The notes under the pieces: generated by a model | What the model was told of the DNA's origin: nothing | Databases searched by the model: none | Seen by the model: only the letters and a program-made list of their open reading frames with translations | From: Candidatus Dormiibacterota bacterium | GTDB lineage: Bacteria > Chloroflexota > Dormibacteria > Dormibacterales > Dormibacteraceae | DNA length: 64,000 nt | NCBI GenBank assembly: GCA_024280995.1 | Contig: JAMXLM010000015.1 | Coordinates: forward strand, 62,001 to 126,000 | Direction of reading: 5' to 3' | In this document: positions 49,351-58,073 of the stretch, piece by piece | How the letters are laid out: each line of letters opens with the position of its first letter | Numbering within the stretch: the first letter of the stretch is position 1 | Position numbers and translations under genes: made by a program

Positions 49351-49854
49351 ATGCACCTGGTAACCGATCGTCTGGTGCTTCGCCCGCTACCGGCGACGGC
49401 AGCGGCTGCGCTTCCGGCTGATCGCGACAGCGCCTCGCGAGTTCTCGGCGCCGCGCTGTCCGTCGAGTGGCCGCAGACCGACCTCCTCGACGTGCTGCCG
49501 ATTCAGGCGGCCGCGTCGCCCGACGACGAGCGTTTTGGAGTTTGGGTGATGGTCGAGCGCGACACCGAGACCGTCGTCGGCGATATCGGCTTCATGGGAC
49601 CGCCCGACGACGGCGGCGTCATGGAGATTGGCTTCAGCGTGATTCCCGATCGTCGCCGTCGTGGATACGCGACCGAGGCGGCGTGCGCGATGGTCGCATG
49701 GGCGGTAAAGCAGCCGTCCGTCATAGGGATCATCGCCCGCTGCGAAAGTGCCAACCTGCCCTCGATCCGCACCCTTGAACGGGCTGGCTTCCTCCGGACC
49801 GGTGAGGCAGGCGGGCTGATCAACTGGCGCAGCCCGGCGACTGCAGGCGTCTAG
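49351..49854 (+). CDS. GNAT family N-acetyltransferase (RimJ/RimL-like)
   Basis: 167 residues. It begins LVTDRLVLRPLPATAAAALP, has GDIGFMGPPDDGGVMEIGFS, the acetyl-CoA loop DRRRRGYATEAACAMVAWA and RCESANLPSIRTLERAGF. Typical of the RimJ/RimL branch that acetylates proteins, antibiotics or small molecules. Acceptor unknown. Confidence 0.88.
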   Translation: MHLVTDRLVLRPLPATAAAALPADRDSASRVLGAALSVEWPQTDLLDVLPIQAAASPDDERFGVWVMVERDTETVVGDIGFMGPPDDGGVMEIGFSVIPDRRRRGYATEAACAMVAWAVKQPSVIGIIARCESANLPSIRTLERAGFLRTGEAGGLINWRSPATAGV

Positions 49855-49864
49855 AGGTGTTCGG

Positions 49865-50254
49865 TCACATCCGGATGGCCCCGTCGGCTTCGACGGTCCA
49901 GGCGGGGTTGTGGGCCACCTCCCAGGTGTAGCCGTCGGGATCGGAGAAAGCTCCGGTGGTCCCGCCCCACTCGGCGGTGCCGGCCGGCCGCACGATCGAG
50001 CCTCCGGCCCGCTCAGCCTCGGCCAGGACCTTCGACACTTCTTCGGGGGACCGTACGTTGTACGCAAGCTCGATCCCCGGGGCGCCGTGGCCGGCCAGTT
50101 TCGTCCACAGAGCGAAGACCATTCCGCCGGCCTGGAAGAAGCAGACCTCGTCGTCGGGCTGATTGGCGCCGGTCCAGCCAAGGGCCTCATAAAACGCTCG
50201 AGCTCGCGCCAGGTCGGCGACGCCCAGGGTGATGACGCTTATGCGCTGCTCCAT
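49865..50254 (-). CDS. VOC (glyoxalase/bleomycin resistance) family protein
   Basis: 129 residues. RISVITLGVADLARARAFYE, ALGWTGANQPDDEVCFFQAG and FSDPDGYTWEVAHNP give the two beta-alpha-beta-beta-beta modules and the metal-ligand Glu of the vicinal oxygen chelate fold. Function unknown. Confidence 0.88.
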   Translation of the reverse strand: MEQRISVITLGVADLARARAFYEALGWTGANQPDDEVCFFQAGGMVFALWTKLAGHGAPGIELAYNVRSPEEVSKVLAEAERAGGSIVRPAGTAEWGGTTGAFSDPDGYTWEVAHNPAWTVEADGAIRM

Positions 50255-50269
50255 CAGGCAATGATGGGG

Positions 50270-51076
50270 TCAGGGCCAGACCGTGACGACCGCGCCGGCC
50301 TCGGAGTGCACCGGCATTGGCCCAGGGCTGTCTCGTGAAAACCTCCGCTCGACGCCGGCGGCTGCGTAGGCGGCCAACCGTTCCTCGATTGGCCAGTCGA
50401 CCCTCCGGACCTCGATCGTGATCGAGCTCCCGATGCTCACGACCGTGTAGGCGGGACGCGGATCGGCGTCGTTGGATCCGGAGACCGCTCCAACGCTCGC
50501 GATGGCACCGTGTCCGAGCCGGCGCTGATACGGGGTGTGGATGTGACCGTACAGAACGAGCGTGGCCTCTGCGGTCGAGACCATTCGCTCAGCAAGCTCC
50601 TCGTGGTCTTCCGGTAGAACGACGTCCTCGGTGCTCCACGGGGTGGCGTGCACGAGCGTCACCTTTCCGATCGGGAACGGTCGCTCGATCGCCAGCGGCA
50701 GCGCCCGAAGGTACTCGATCTGGTCTGGACTCAGCCTGCGGACACTCCATTCCGATCGGCGCGCCACTTCGGGGCGGGGCGGTCCGTGAGTATGCTCACC
50801 GAAGCGCAGAGCATCCTCCGCGGCCATGCCGTCGGCGATTCGGACCAACAGGTCGTCGGCGTTGCCCCGCACGGATCGCCATCCGCGCCTTCGGATCTCA
50901 TCGATGACTTTGCCGGGCTCGGCACCCCCCTGCGCGATGTCGCCTCCGATCAAGACCTCGTCCACCGGCGCGCCGCCTTCGAGGTGACCTATGACCTTGC
51001 TGAAGGCAACGTGATCCCCGTGTGGATCGGACAGGACGGCGAGTCGCCAACGGTCGCTCGGTTCGCGGTCAGACAC
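50270..51076 (-). CDS. Metallophosphoesterase family protein
   Basis: 268 residues. Calcineurin-like motifs: LAVLSDPHGDHVAF (D-x-H), VLIGGDIAQGG (GD), SVRGNADD (GN.D), TLVHATPWS and LVLYGHIHTPYQR (GH.H). YfcE/MJ0936-like. It hydrolyses a phosphoester with two metals; substrate unknown. Confidence 0.9.
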   Translation of the reverse strand: MSDREPSDRWRLAVLSDPHGDHVAFSKVIGHLEGGAPVDEVLIGGDIAQGGAEPGKVIDEIRRRGWRSVRGNADDLLVRIADGMAAEDALRFGEHTHGPPRPEVARRSEWSVRRLSPDQIEYLRALPLAIERPFPIGKVTLVHATPWSTEDVVLPEDHEELAERMVSTAEATLVLYGHIHTPYQRRLGHGAIASVGAVSGSNDADPRPAYTVVSIGSSITIEVRRVDWPIEERLAAYAAAGVERRFSRDSPGPMPVHSEAGAVVTVWP

Positions 51077-51085
51077 GCTTGCGCC

Positions 51086-51709
51086 TTACCGGTCGCAGCG
51101 CCAGTCGATGCGAGCATTGATCCGCACGCCACCGGCCCCCGTCGCCCCGTGGACCTCGCCGCTGCCCCAGTCGGTCAAGTCCAGCGAGCCCGAACCATCA
51201 GGACCGACCGTCAGCAAGGTTTCGCCATGAATTCCGGAGCTGAAGATCGTCGTCTCGATGCCGGCAGCGTTGTCGACGTCCTGGGCGGCGTAGCCGCTCA
51301 GCGAATGATTTAGCCGGCTGTCGTAGGTCCCCGGACCGGCGTATCCCTTGCTCATCGACACTGAAACGTAGACGCTCTCGTTGTTGATTCTGGCGGTGCG
51401 CACGTCCGGGGCGTCAAAGCCCGTGCCAGTACCGGCGACCGCCGGCGGTTTGAGGCCTGCCGCGTACTCGGAGCAGGTCGCGCCGGCGGGCGCGGGGGAC
51501 TGCTCGCCGGCAACATCTTCGGTGGCCGATGAGTCGAAGCGCGAAACGATCTGGACTGCGCCGGTGACGGTGATGGTCCCGGTGAGTCGAAGAACGGACG
51601 CCGAAGCGGTCGGCTTATGCCTGCCGGCCGACGTGACAGGCGGCGATGATCCGTCGCAGCTCGCGCAGATACAGGCGATCGCAGCGATGAGCGCAATTCG
51701 CTTAACTAT
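51086..51709 (-). CDS. Putative lipoprotein with no canonical start codon
   Basis: The open frame continues upstream of GTG 51403 to a clear lipoprotein signal: IVKRIALIAAIACICASCDG, with a Lys-Arg n-region, hydrophobic core and lipobox ICASC. However, no ATG, GTG or TTG precedes it in frame; only ATA (51709-51707) and ATT (51697-51695) are available. The mature part includes LTGTITVTGAVQIVSRFDSS and a beta-rich C-terminus ending ARIDWRCDR. Either a rare start codon is used, or a base change destroyed the start and the gene is dying. Function unknown. Confidence 0.5.
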   Translation of the reverse strand: MVKRIALIAAIACICASCDGSSPPVTSAGRHKPTASASVLRLTGTITVTGAVQIVSRFDSSATEDVAGEQSPAPAGATCSEYAAGLKPPAVAGTGTGFDAPDVRTARINNESVYVSVSMSKGYAGPGTYDSRLNHSLSGYAAQDVDNAAGIETTIFSSGIHGETLLTVGPDGSGSLDLTDWGSGEVHGATGAGGVRINARIDWRCDR

Positions 51710-51753
51710 GTCGGATTGATCATAGCCCGAGCAATCACTGATAGGTCGCGGAG

Positions 51754-52188
51754 GTGCACCCAGCTCTTGTGATCGGCCGCATCAAGGTCGTTGTGTTGGC
51801 ACTGCTGGCCGCCTACTGGCTCTTCGTCCTGGTGCTCCTGGTTGCCGACCGTCCGGTTTTTGACCAGATCCTCAGCGGGCAAGTGAAAGTGTCGACGGAC
51901 CGTCCTCCCGTGGAGATCGCGACGGTCCTCGTGCTCACTTTGCTGCTTTCGCTGATTTCGGCCGGCGTCGTCCGTGGTTGGCGCTGGACCTTCTGGCTGA
52001 TCCTGGTCGTGTTCCTTGCGGGCATCCTGCGGGTGCCGGCCGCAGCCCTTGAACTCGCGGGCGAGGCTCCAAAACCAGGCCCGAGCTGGTACGTCGCGCT
52101 CACGGCCGTGCTCGGGCTGACCCAGTTCTGCATTGCGCTGGCGATGCTGATCGGCTACCGCCGGGCCGGCATGTGGTCCGACCCTTGA
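51754..52188 (+). CDS. Membrane protein with four helices
   Basis: 144 residues, GTG 51754. Hydrophobic helices begin at IKVVVLALLAAYWLFVLVLL, TVLVLTLLLSLISAGVV, FWLILVVFLAGILRVPAAAL and YVALTAVLGLTQFCIALAML. No recognised domain. Divergent from the lipoprotein. Confidence 0.65.
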   Translation: MHPALVIGRIKVVVLALLAAYWLFVLVLLVADRPVFDQILSGQVKVSTDRPPVEIATVLVLTLLLSLISAGVVRGWRWTFWLILVVFLAGILRVPAAALELAGEAPKPGPSWYVALTAVLGLTQFCIALAMLIGYRRAGMWSDP

Positions 52189-52205
52189 TCAGCTCGTCCG
52201 ATGGC

Positions 52206-53390
52206 CTAGGACCGGTTCAGATAGTCGATCGCGACGCCCACCAGGGCTGAGCTTCCGATCGGAAGCGCGGACTCGTCGATGTCGAAAGTCGCGGTGTGCA
52301 GAGGTTTTGGCTCGGCCCATTCAGGACTCTTGACTCCAAGCCAGAGCATCGCCCCTGGCACCTTTTGAAGCACGAAGGCGAAGTCCTCGGCCCCCATCTG
52401 CGGCCGAGACGTGAACACGGCGTCGGAACCCAACAGGCCTCGGGCGCTCTCACCGAGCAGCTCTGCCATCGCGGGGTCACAGACGGCGGGCGGGTAACGC
52501 ATCTCGAATTCGACATTCGCCGTCGCACGAAGCGCGGATGCGACGCCCGTGACGATGTCTCGCAAACGCTGTTCCAGGTGGGTGAAGAGGCCGTCGTCGA
52601 AGGCGCGGATAGTGCCCTTCAACACGGCGCGGTCGGCGATCACGTTGGACCGATTCCCCGCGTTGAAGCTGCCCAACGTGACGACCGCGGGAACCGTCGG
52701 ATCGACCTCACGCGCGACAAGGGTCTGGATCGCGTTCACGATCTGCGCTCCGACGACGACCGGGTCGACTGCCTGGTGTGGCCGGGCGGCATGCCCGCCG
52801 CGCCCCTCGACCGTGATCGAGAAGGCGTCGGCCCCGGCGAGGATCGGCCCCGCGCCATACGAGACCTGGCCCGCTTCGAGCTCCGGCCGGACATGGAGCA
52901 TGAAGGCGGCGTCGACGGGCGGTCCCGAGAGCACGCCGTCTTCGATCATTCGCGCAGCCCCGGCGCCTCCCTCTTCCGCGGGTTGGAACATGAGCTTCAC
53001 GGTGCCGGCGAACTGCGACCGGCGTTCCAGCAAAAGCTGCGCCGCGCCCAGCAGCATCGCCGTATGAGCGTCGTGCCCACAGGCATGCATGACGCCGGGG
53101 ATCTCAGAGGCGAACGCGACGCCTGATCTCTCCTCTATTGGCAGCGCGTCCATGTCGGCGCGAAGCAACACACACGGACCTTCTCCCAGCTCACCTTTGA
53201 TCTGTGCGACCACGCCGGTCTTTGCCAGTCCGGCACGGAAGGGGATGCCGAGGTCGCGGAGGCGGGCCTGGACGAGAGTGGAGGTCTGCTCCTCGTCATA
53301 CGCCATCTCGGGGTGAGAGTGGATCGTGCGACGGTCGGAGACGATCCTCGGCCCCAGCGCACGAGCCGATTCGAGCAGCTCCGCCGTCAC
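52206..53390 (-). CDS. M20 family amidohydrolase (hippurate/N-acyl amino acid hydrolase type)
   Basis: 394 residues, GTG 53390. Metal motifs: MHACGHDAHTAMLLGAA, FQPAEEGGAGAARMIEDG, AAFMLHVRPELEAGQ, RGGHAARPHQAVDP (dimerisation domain) and MGAEDFAFVLQKVPG. Typical di-metal M20D amidohydrolase that frees an amino acid from an N-acyl conjugate. It is not near the catabolic cluster and has no operator. Confidence 0.93.
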   Translation of the reverse strand: MTAELLESARALGPRIVSDRRTIHSHPEMAYDEEQTSTLVQARLRDLGIPFRAGLAKTGVVAQIKGELGEGPCVLLRADMDALPIEERSGVAFASEIPGVMHACGHDAHTAMLLGAAQLLLERRSQFAGTVKLMFQPAEEGGAGAARMIEDGVLSGPPVDAAFMLHVRPELEAGQVSYGAGPILAGADAFSITVEGRGGHAARPHQAVDPVVVGAQIVNAIQTLVAREVDPTVPAVVTLGSFNAGNRSNVIADRAVLKGTIRAFDDGLFTHLEQRLRDIVTGVASALRATANVEFEMRYPPAVCDPAMAELLGESARGLLGSDAVFTSRPQMGAEDFAFVLQKVPGAMLWLGVKSPEWAEPKPLHTATFDIDESALPIGSSALVGVAIDYLNRS

Positions 53391-53437
53391 GACTCAGAAC
53401 TATAGGGACGCAAGGTCGATGTCCCGAACCGGCTCGA

Positions 53438-54565
53438 TCAAACCGGGAGACGGCCACCCATCACCGAGCTGTACGTGGCGAGCAACCCGTCGACGTGAGC
53501 GTTGAGCGCGAACAGATCACAAGCACGAAGTCGCGCTCGGTCACCCAGGGCCCGACACAGGTCCGGAGACTCGATCAAGTCATGCATCACGCAATTGAGC
53601 TCCACCGTCAGGCGATGCGGGTTCAACAGCCTTCCGGCGCCGTCGAGCACCTCGACGTGGTTGCCAACGGCCGTTGCGACCACGGCGGTCCCGCAAGCCA
53701 TCGCTTCGAGCACCGCGAGTGACTGCGCCTCAAGCTGTGACGGCAGGAAGAAGGCGTCGGAGGCTCGCAAGATGTCGATCCGGCGCTTCTCGTCGAGGAT
53801 GACGCCCGTGAAGACGACGCGCGGGTCGGCATATCGCCGCCTCAAACGAGGAAGATCGACGCCGTCGCCGACGATCAGGAGGCGGGTCCCGGGCGACGGA
53901 GAGGCATCCAGGAAGGCGCGCACGAGCGGCTCCACCTGCTTCTCCGGGTCGACGCGGCCGATGAAGCAAAACATTCGCTCGGCGCCGAAGACGTCCAGCG
54001 CGGTGGACGGGCCGGGGCTGTATTTGTCGAGGTCGACCCCGTTGGGGAGGACTGTGATCCGCGAATCGGGCACGCCGAGACCGATCAGCAGCCTGCGCTG
54101 CTCCCCGCCCAGCACGATCACCCGGTCGCAATCGGCCAGGGTGCGTGCGTAGAGCCGGTACACCGCGGCCGCGAGCCTCGACCAGCGCGACGCCGACTTG
54201 GCGAAGGGAACATGGAAGGTCACCACCAGGGGGACGCCAAGCGCGTGGCACAGGCGCGGCATCCTGAAATCCAGCGTCGAGAAGGGCGCCGAGAGGTGCG
54301 CGATGTCGACCTGCTGCTCTCGGAGGATGTTCACGAGCCGCTTTCGCGATCGCCGGCGGGCGACGACCAGGCGGCGCTGGAAGACCGGCGTTCCGACCAG
54401 TGAGAACGACCGCAGCCCTTCATCCAGGGCCTTCTCGTGATGCACGAAGACGATGTCGGCGCCTCGTTCCGAAAGCCCGGCCGTGACGTTGCGGGAGTAC
54501 GTTCGCAAGCCGTCGCCGACAGTCGCCGATTTGTGACCAAGCCAGCCGATTCGGAGCCTGGTCAC
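53438..54565 (-). CDS. GT4-type glycosyltransferase
   Basis: 375 residues from GTG 54565. The donor-binding region has VLPNGVDLDKYSPG, FCFIGRVDPEKQVEPLVRAF, LLIVGDGVDLPRLRR and the EX7E motif QLEAQSLAVLEAMACGTAVV. GT-B retaining fold using a nucleotide sugar, making lipid- or polymer-linked glycan. The frame is open further upstream but the extension overlaps the divergent YkoP-like gene and is not credible. Confidence 0.92.
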   Translation of the reverse strand: MTRLRIGWLGHKSATVGDGLRTYSRNVTAGLSERGADIVFVHHEKALDEGLRSFSLVGTPVFQRRLVVARRRSRKRLVNILREQQVDIAHLSAPFSTLDFRMPRLCHALGVPLVVTFHVPFAKSASRWSRLAAAVYRLYARTLADCDRVIVLGGEQRRLLIGLGVPDSRITVLPNGVDLDKYSPGPSTALDVFGAERMFCFIGRVDPEKQVEPLVRAFLDASPSPGTRLLIVGDGVDLPRLRRRYADPRVVFTGVILDEKRRIDILRASDAFFLPSQLEAQSLAVLEAMACGTAVVATAVGNHVEVLDGAGRLLNPHRLTVELNCVMHDLIESPDLCRALGDRARLRACDLFALNAHVDGLLATYSSVMGGRLPV

Positions 54566-54589
54566 TGGCTGGGATACTAGACGCTCCGC

Positions 54590-55201
54590 TTGCCCCATTC
54601 CAGACTCCAGCTGAGCAGTTCGGTCACGACGGGTTTGAGGGCTGCCGGGCGGGTTGGCGTGCTGGGGTTGTGGCGGCGCTGGGAACCGATCGAGATGTGG
54701 ATCTGGCGAGTGCGGCCGGTCCAGGCCGGCTCGATCCTCCAGTTCGGCGTGTCGCCCTACCGGGGACCCTCGACCGTTCTGGCCGACGGCACGGTGGTCC
54801 CGCGCGGAGCAAGGATCCTGCATCTCCATCTCGACAACCAGCGGGTGGCGGACCTGAGCCGAAGCGCGAACGGTGACGTCTGGGCGCTGGCGCCTCGAGT
54901 GAACAGCGACCTCGATGCGATCGGCGAGCGCGTGGCGTCCGGCGCCCTCGGCGGGGTGGCCGCAATTCGGGGCATCACCGTGCTGGCGCGGATGGCGCGC
55001 CGGTTCGGTTTCGAAGTGCGCCCCCTGCCGCACAACCTTCGCTGGTCGCTGGTCCACAACCTCGGCGGCCTCGTCCTCGCGTCCTACCAGCCGCGTGACG
55101 GAGGCGAGCTCGAGCGAGGTCTTCCGTGGCCCGGTGAGGTGTGGATGAGCGCGCGCGCCCTGCAGGCACGGATCGCCGGCCGGCAAAAACAAATCACTTA
55201 A
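54590..55201 (+). CDS. YkoP-like protein
   Basis: 203 residues, TTG 54590. LWRRWEPIEMWIWRVRPVQA, GSILQFGVSPYRGPSTVLAD and ILHLHLDNQRVADLSR resemble the YkoP-like domain, which is often fused to or next to polysaccharide deacetylases and glycosyltransferases. Divergent by 24 bases from a GT4 enzyme, which supports a cell-envelope glycan link. The biochemical role is unknown. Confidence 0.7.
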   Translation: MPHSRLQLSSSVTTGLRAAGRVGVLGLWRRWEPIEMWIWRVRPVQAGSILQFGVSPYRGPSTVLADGTVVPRGARILHLHLDNQRVADLSRSANGDVWALAPRVNSDLDAIGERVASGALGGVAAIRGITVLARMARRFGFEVRPLPHNLRWSLVHNLGGLVLASYQPRDGGELERGLPWPGEVWMSARALQARIAGRQKQIT

Positions 55202-55206
55202 CACCG

Positions 55207-57552
55207 GTGGGAAACACACATAATTCCGGTATCCAGGAGGGGGCCACGGACGTACTACCAGCGTCGCGCCGCCTGACCAAACGCACCAATCTTTCCGAAC
55301 AGGTCACGAGCTTTCTCGGCCGCCAGGCCGAGCTCCGCCAGCTCGAGTCGGAGATCGCCAAACACCAGATGGTGACGATCACCGGCCCAGGCGGAATGGG
55401 GAAGACGCGAATCGCCCTGCGCCTTGCCGCGGATCTGCTTGACAACTATGCCGATGGCGTCTGGGTGATCGAGCTCGACGCCCTGGCCGACCCGGCCCTG
55501 GTGCCCCATGAGGTCGCCAACCGACTCGGGATCCGTGAGGTCCCGGGCGACGACCTGGTCGAGACGCTCACGGAGCATCTCGAGTCGTCTTCCTGCCTGC
55601 TGGTTCTCGACAACTGCGAACACCTTGTGGAGGCGTGCGCCGAGCTGTCCAACCGGCTGCTGGCGGGCTGCCGGAGCTTGAAGATCCTCGCCACCAGCAG
55701 GCAGCCCACAGGTGCTCTCAAGGAAAGGGTCTGGCGACTGCCCCCGATGTCTGTGGCAGCCGGAGGCGCGCCCGACCAGGAAGGGCTCAGCGAGGCGGCG
55801 CGCCTGTTCATCGACCGCGCTTGGCCGGGCCTGACGCCGGAAGCGGTAGGACCCGAGAGGTCATCCACGATCGCCCAGATTTGCCGCCGCCTCGACGGCA
55901 TTCCTCTCGCGATCGAGCTTGCCGCGGCACGGGCCAGGGTGATGGAGGTCGGTGAGCTCGGGACACGGCTGGACGATCGCCTGCGGCTGCTCACCGGTGG
56001 CCCGGGAGCGGTCCCTCGCCACCAGACGATGCGCGCGGCGGTGGACTGGAGCTACCAGCTCCTCGATTCCAAGGAACGCTCTCTGTTTCGGAGGCTGTCC
56101 GTGTTCGCGGGCGGCTTCTCCCTTCACGAGGCCGAGGAGATCTGCTCCGGGGATGGTCTTGCGGTGGAAGAGGTCATGGACCTGCTCGTCCGCCTGCTGG
56201 ACAAGTCGCTGGTGATGCCGATCGAGATCGGCGCCCAGGAGAACCCGATGCGGGTGCTGGCGACGCTCCAGCAGTACGCCCAGGAGCAGCTCAACGAGCG
56301 GGGCGAGATCACGAAGTACTCCCACCGCCACGCCGACTACTTCCTGCGGCTGGCGGAGCGAGTGCGCGACCTGCAGAACAGCCCCGACTATTCGCATCGC
56401 CTCGACCTGATCGAACGCGAGCACGACAACGTCCGGGCCGCGCTTGCGTTCTTTCAGACCGTCTCCGCCGAGCTCAACCTCAGAATGGCCACCTCGCTGA
56501 TAGGTTTCTGGGACGCGCGCGGATATCTCACCGAAGGCGCCGACTGGCTGGACAAGGCGCTCACGACCTGGCCCGAGGAGACCGCGTTTCGCGCCGACGC
56601 CCTGGGCGCGGCCGGCTGGCTGGCCCACCGCAGAGGCCAGTTCGAGCAGGCCGCGGCCTACCTGGCGGAGAGCGTTCGCATCGCCGCGGCCGTCGGCGAC
56701 CGGGTCGTCCAGGCCAGGTCGCTGCGCAACCTCGCCCTGGTGACCGTGCTGATGGGCAACAGCCGCGAAGCCGCCGGGCTGGTGAAAGAGGCGTTCTCGA
56801 TCGCCGAGCAGCTCGGCGACCGGCCAGGCACCGCCGGCGCGCTGCTGGTCATGGCGCTTGCGAACTACCTGGAGGGTGATTTCGAGCCCGCGATCGCTTA
56901 CGCAAAGCAGAGCCTGGAGCTGCATCGTGAGCTCGGGGACGAAAAGGTGGTGGCGTTCCTGCTCGCGTGTCTCGCGACGGTCGCAGTCGAACGTCAGGAC
57001 ACGGTGACGGCGCGCGCGCATCTCCTCGAAAGCCTGGAGATCACGCAGCGGCTGCACGAGAAGGTCGACGTGGCCTTCGTTCTGGAGACCTGCGCCCGCC
57101 TCGCCGCGGCCACCGGGGAGCCGGCTCGCGCGGTCCGGCTCGCCGCCGCCGCGGCTTCGATCCGGCGCGCCGCCGGGGCATCGTCGGCACCACTCTGGGA
57201 GGCGATGGTCGAGATGGCCCTGGCGCCCGCCCGCGCGCGGGTGAGCGAGGAGGGGTCCACGATCGGCGCCGAGCTGTCGCTCGAGGAGGCGGTCAACGAG
57301 ACCCTCGAGTGGCTCGTGTCCCACCGACGAGATGCCGCGCCGATCCGGCCGTCACCGGTGCTCACCCCCCGCGAGCTGGAAGTCGCCGCGCTCGTCGGCC
57401 GCGGTCTCCGGAACCGCGACATCGCGACCAGGCTGTTCCTGTCCGTGCGCACCGTCGACGCTCACATCGAGCACATGCGCGACAAGCTCGACTTCCACTC
57501 CCGCGCTCAGATCGCGGCCTGGGCCGTGTCACAGGGGCTCGTCCGGGACTAG
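55207..57552 (+). CDS. STAND-type ATPase/LuxR transcriptional regulator
   Basis: About 781 residues. N-terminal ATPase: Walker A TGPGGMGKTR (59-68), Walker B SCLLVLDNCEHL, sensor ILATSRQP, LDGIPLAIELAAARA and a winged-helix-like RRLSVFAGGFSLHEAEEI. A TPR-like helical repeat region (about 430-690) follows. A C-terminal LuxR helix-turn-helix is LTPRELEVAALVGRGLRNRD then IATRLFLSVRTVDAHIEHM. Such proteins are ligand- or partner-gated activators. The start is uncertain: GTG 55207 has no ribosome site, while AGGAGGGGG at 55232 precedes only non-canonical codons. It probably controls the downstream genes to 61601. Confidence 0.9.
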   Translation: MGNTHNSGIQEGATDVLPASRRLTKRTNLSEQVTSFLGRQAELRQLESEIAKHQMVTITGPGGMGKTRIALRLAADLLDNYADGVWVIELDALADPALVPHEVANRLGIREVPGDDLVETLTEHLESSSCLLVLDNCEHLVEACAELSNRLLAGCRSLKILATSRQPTGALKERVWRLPPMSVAAGGAPDQEGLSEAARLFIDRAWPGLTPEAVGPERSSTIAQICRRLDGIPLAIELAAARARVMEVGELGTRLDDRLRLLTGGPGAVPRHQTMRAAVDWSYQLLDSKERSLFRRLSVFAGGFSLHEAEEICSGDGLAVEEVMDLLVRLLDKSLVMPIEIGAQENPMRVLATLQQYAQEQLNERGEITKYSHRHADYFLRLAERVRDLQNSPDYSHRLDLIEREHDNVRAALAFFQTVSAELNLRMATSLIGFWDARGYLTEGADWLDKALTTWPEETAFRADALGAAGWLAHRRGQFEQAAAYLAESVRIAAAVGDRVVQARSLRNLALVTVLMGNSREAAGLVKEAFSIAEQLGDRPGTAGALLVMALANYLEGDFEPAIAYAKQSLELHRELGDEKVVAFLLACLATVAVERQDTVTARAHLLESLEITQRLHEKVDVAFVLETCARLAAATGEPARAVRLAAAAASIRRAAGASSAPLWEAMVEMALAPARARVSEEGSTIGAELSLEEAVNETLEWLVSHRRDAAPIRPSPVLTPRELEVAALVGRGLRNRDIATRLFLSVRTVDAHIEHMRDKLDFHSRAQIAAWAVSQGLVRD

Positions 57553-57717
57553 CAATTTAGGTAGCTCGATTAGGCGATTTCGCCGATGGAAGGCGAGCGT
57601 CCCAGACATAGCCTGTCCGCAGCGGTTGGCCTCGACCTCCGAGCCAGAAGACCCCCTCGGCTACCCCGATTCCTGGCCGGGGCCAATCGCGAAATCCACA
57701 CCGGAGGAGAAGGCCCG

Positions 57718-57924
57718 ATGTACGCCACCGCCGAGTCGATCCTGTCGAGACGGGAGCGACAAGTGCTCGACCAAATCCAGCTTGGGCTGACCAATCGACA
57801 GATCGCGACCCGGCTCTTCGTTTCGCCGAACACGGTCAACAAGCACGTGCAGCAGGTGCTGAGGAAGCTCGAGGTGAGCAACCGCGTGCAGGCGGCGATG
57901 TGCGGCCGGGGGTTGGCGACGTGA
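57718..57924 (+). CDS. Solo LuxR-type helix-turn-helix protein
   Basis: 68 residues, ATG 57718 with a strong GGAGGAGAAGG site. Essentially only a GerE/LuxR DNA-binding domain: LSRRERQVLDQIQLGLTNRQ then IATRLFVSPNTVNKHVQQVL. It resembles the C-terminus of the STAND regulator upstream and may be a duplicated output domain or an antagonist. It shares one base with the next gene. Confidence 0.85.
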   Translation: MYATAESILSRRERQVLDQIQLGLTNRQIATRLFVSPNTVNKHVQQVLRKLEVSNRVQAAMCGRGLAT

Positions 57925-58073
57925 TGCCCTCGCCCCTCTTCATGACGGCCACTGTCGCCTCGATGAAGTTCGGCCTGCTCGTGCTGGCGGTGGCCGTCGC
58001 CATCTCGAGCCTGGTGGTTGACATCAAGTTCCGGCCCAGACCCGAGGCCGGCGAAGGAGAGGTCGATGCCTGA
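57924..58073 (+). CDS. Tiny membrane protein
   Basis: 49 residues from ATG 57924 (TGATG junction with the solo LuxR gene), ending TGA 58073 after overlapping the hydrolase start by eight bases. One hydrophobic segment (MKFGLLVLAVAVAISSLVV) followed by an acidic tail. Tight packing in the unit argues that it is real. Function unknown; possibly a membrane anchor for neighbouring products. Confidence 0.6.
   Translation: MPSPLFMTATVASMKFGLLVLAVAVAISSLVVDIKFRPRPEAGEGEVDA

Noticed and set aside
51352-51696. A 114-codon frame overlapping the lipoprotein gene
   Set aside because: Ser/Pro/Arg-rich shadow; the lipoprotein frame has a signal peptide and lipobox.
53438-55219. Glycosyltransferase extended to 593 residues
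   Set aside because: The extension is antisense to the YkoP-like gene; the GT-B fold starts at GTG 54565.
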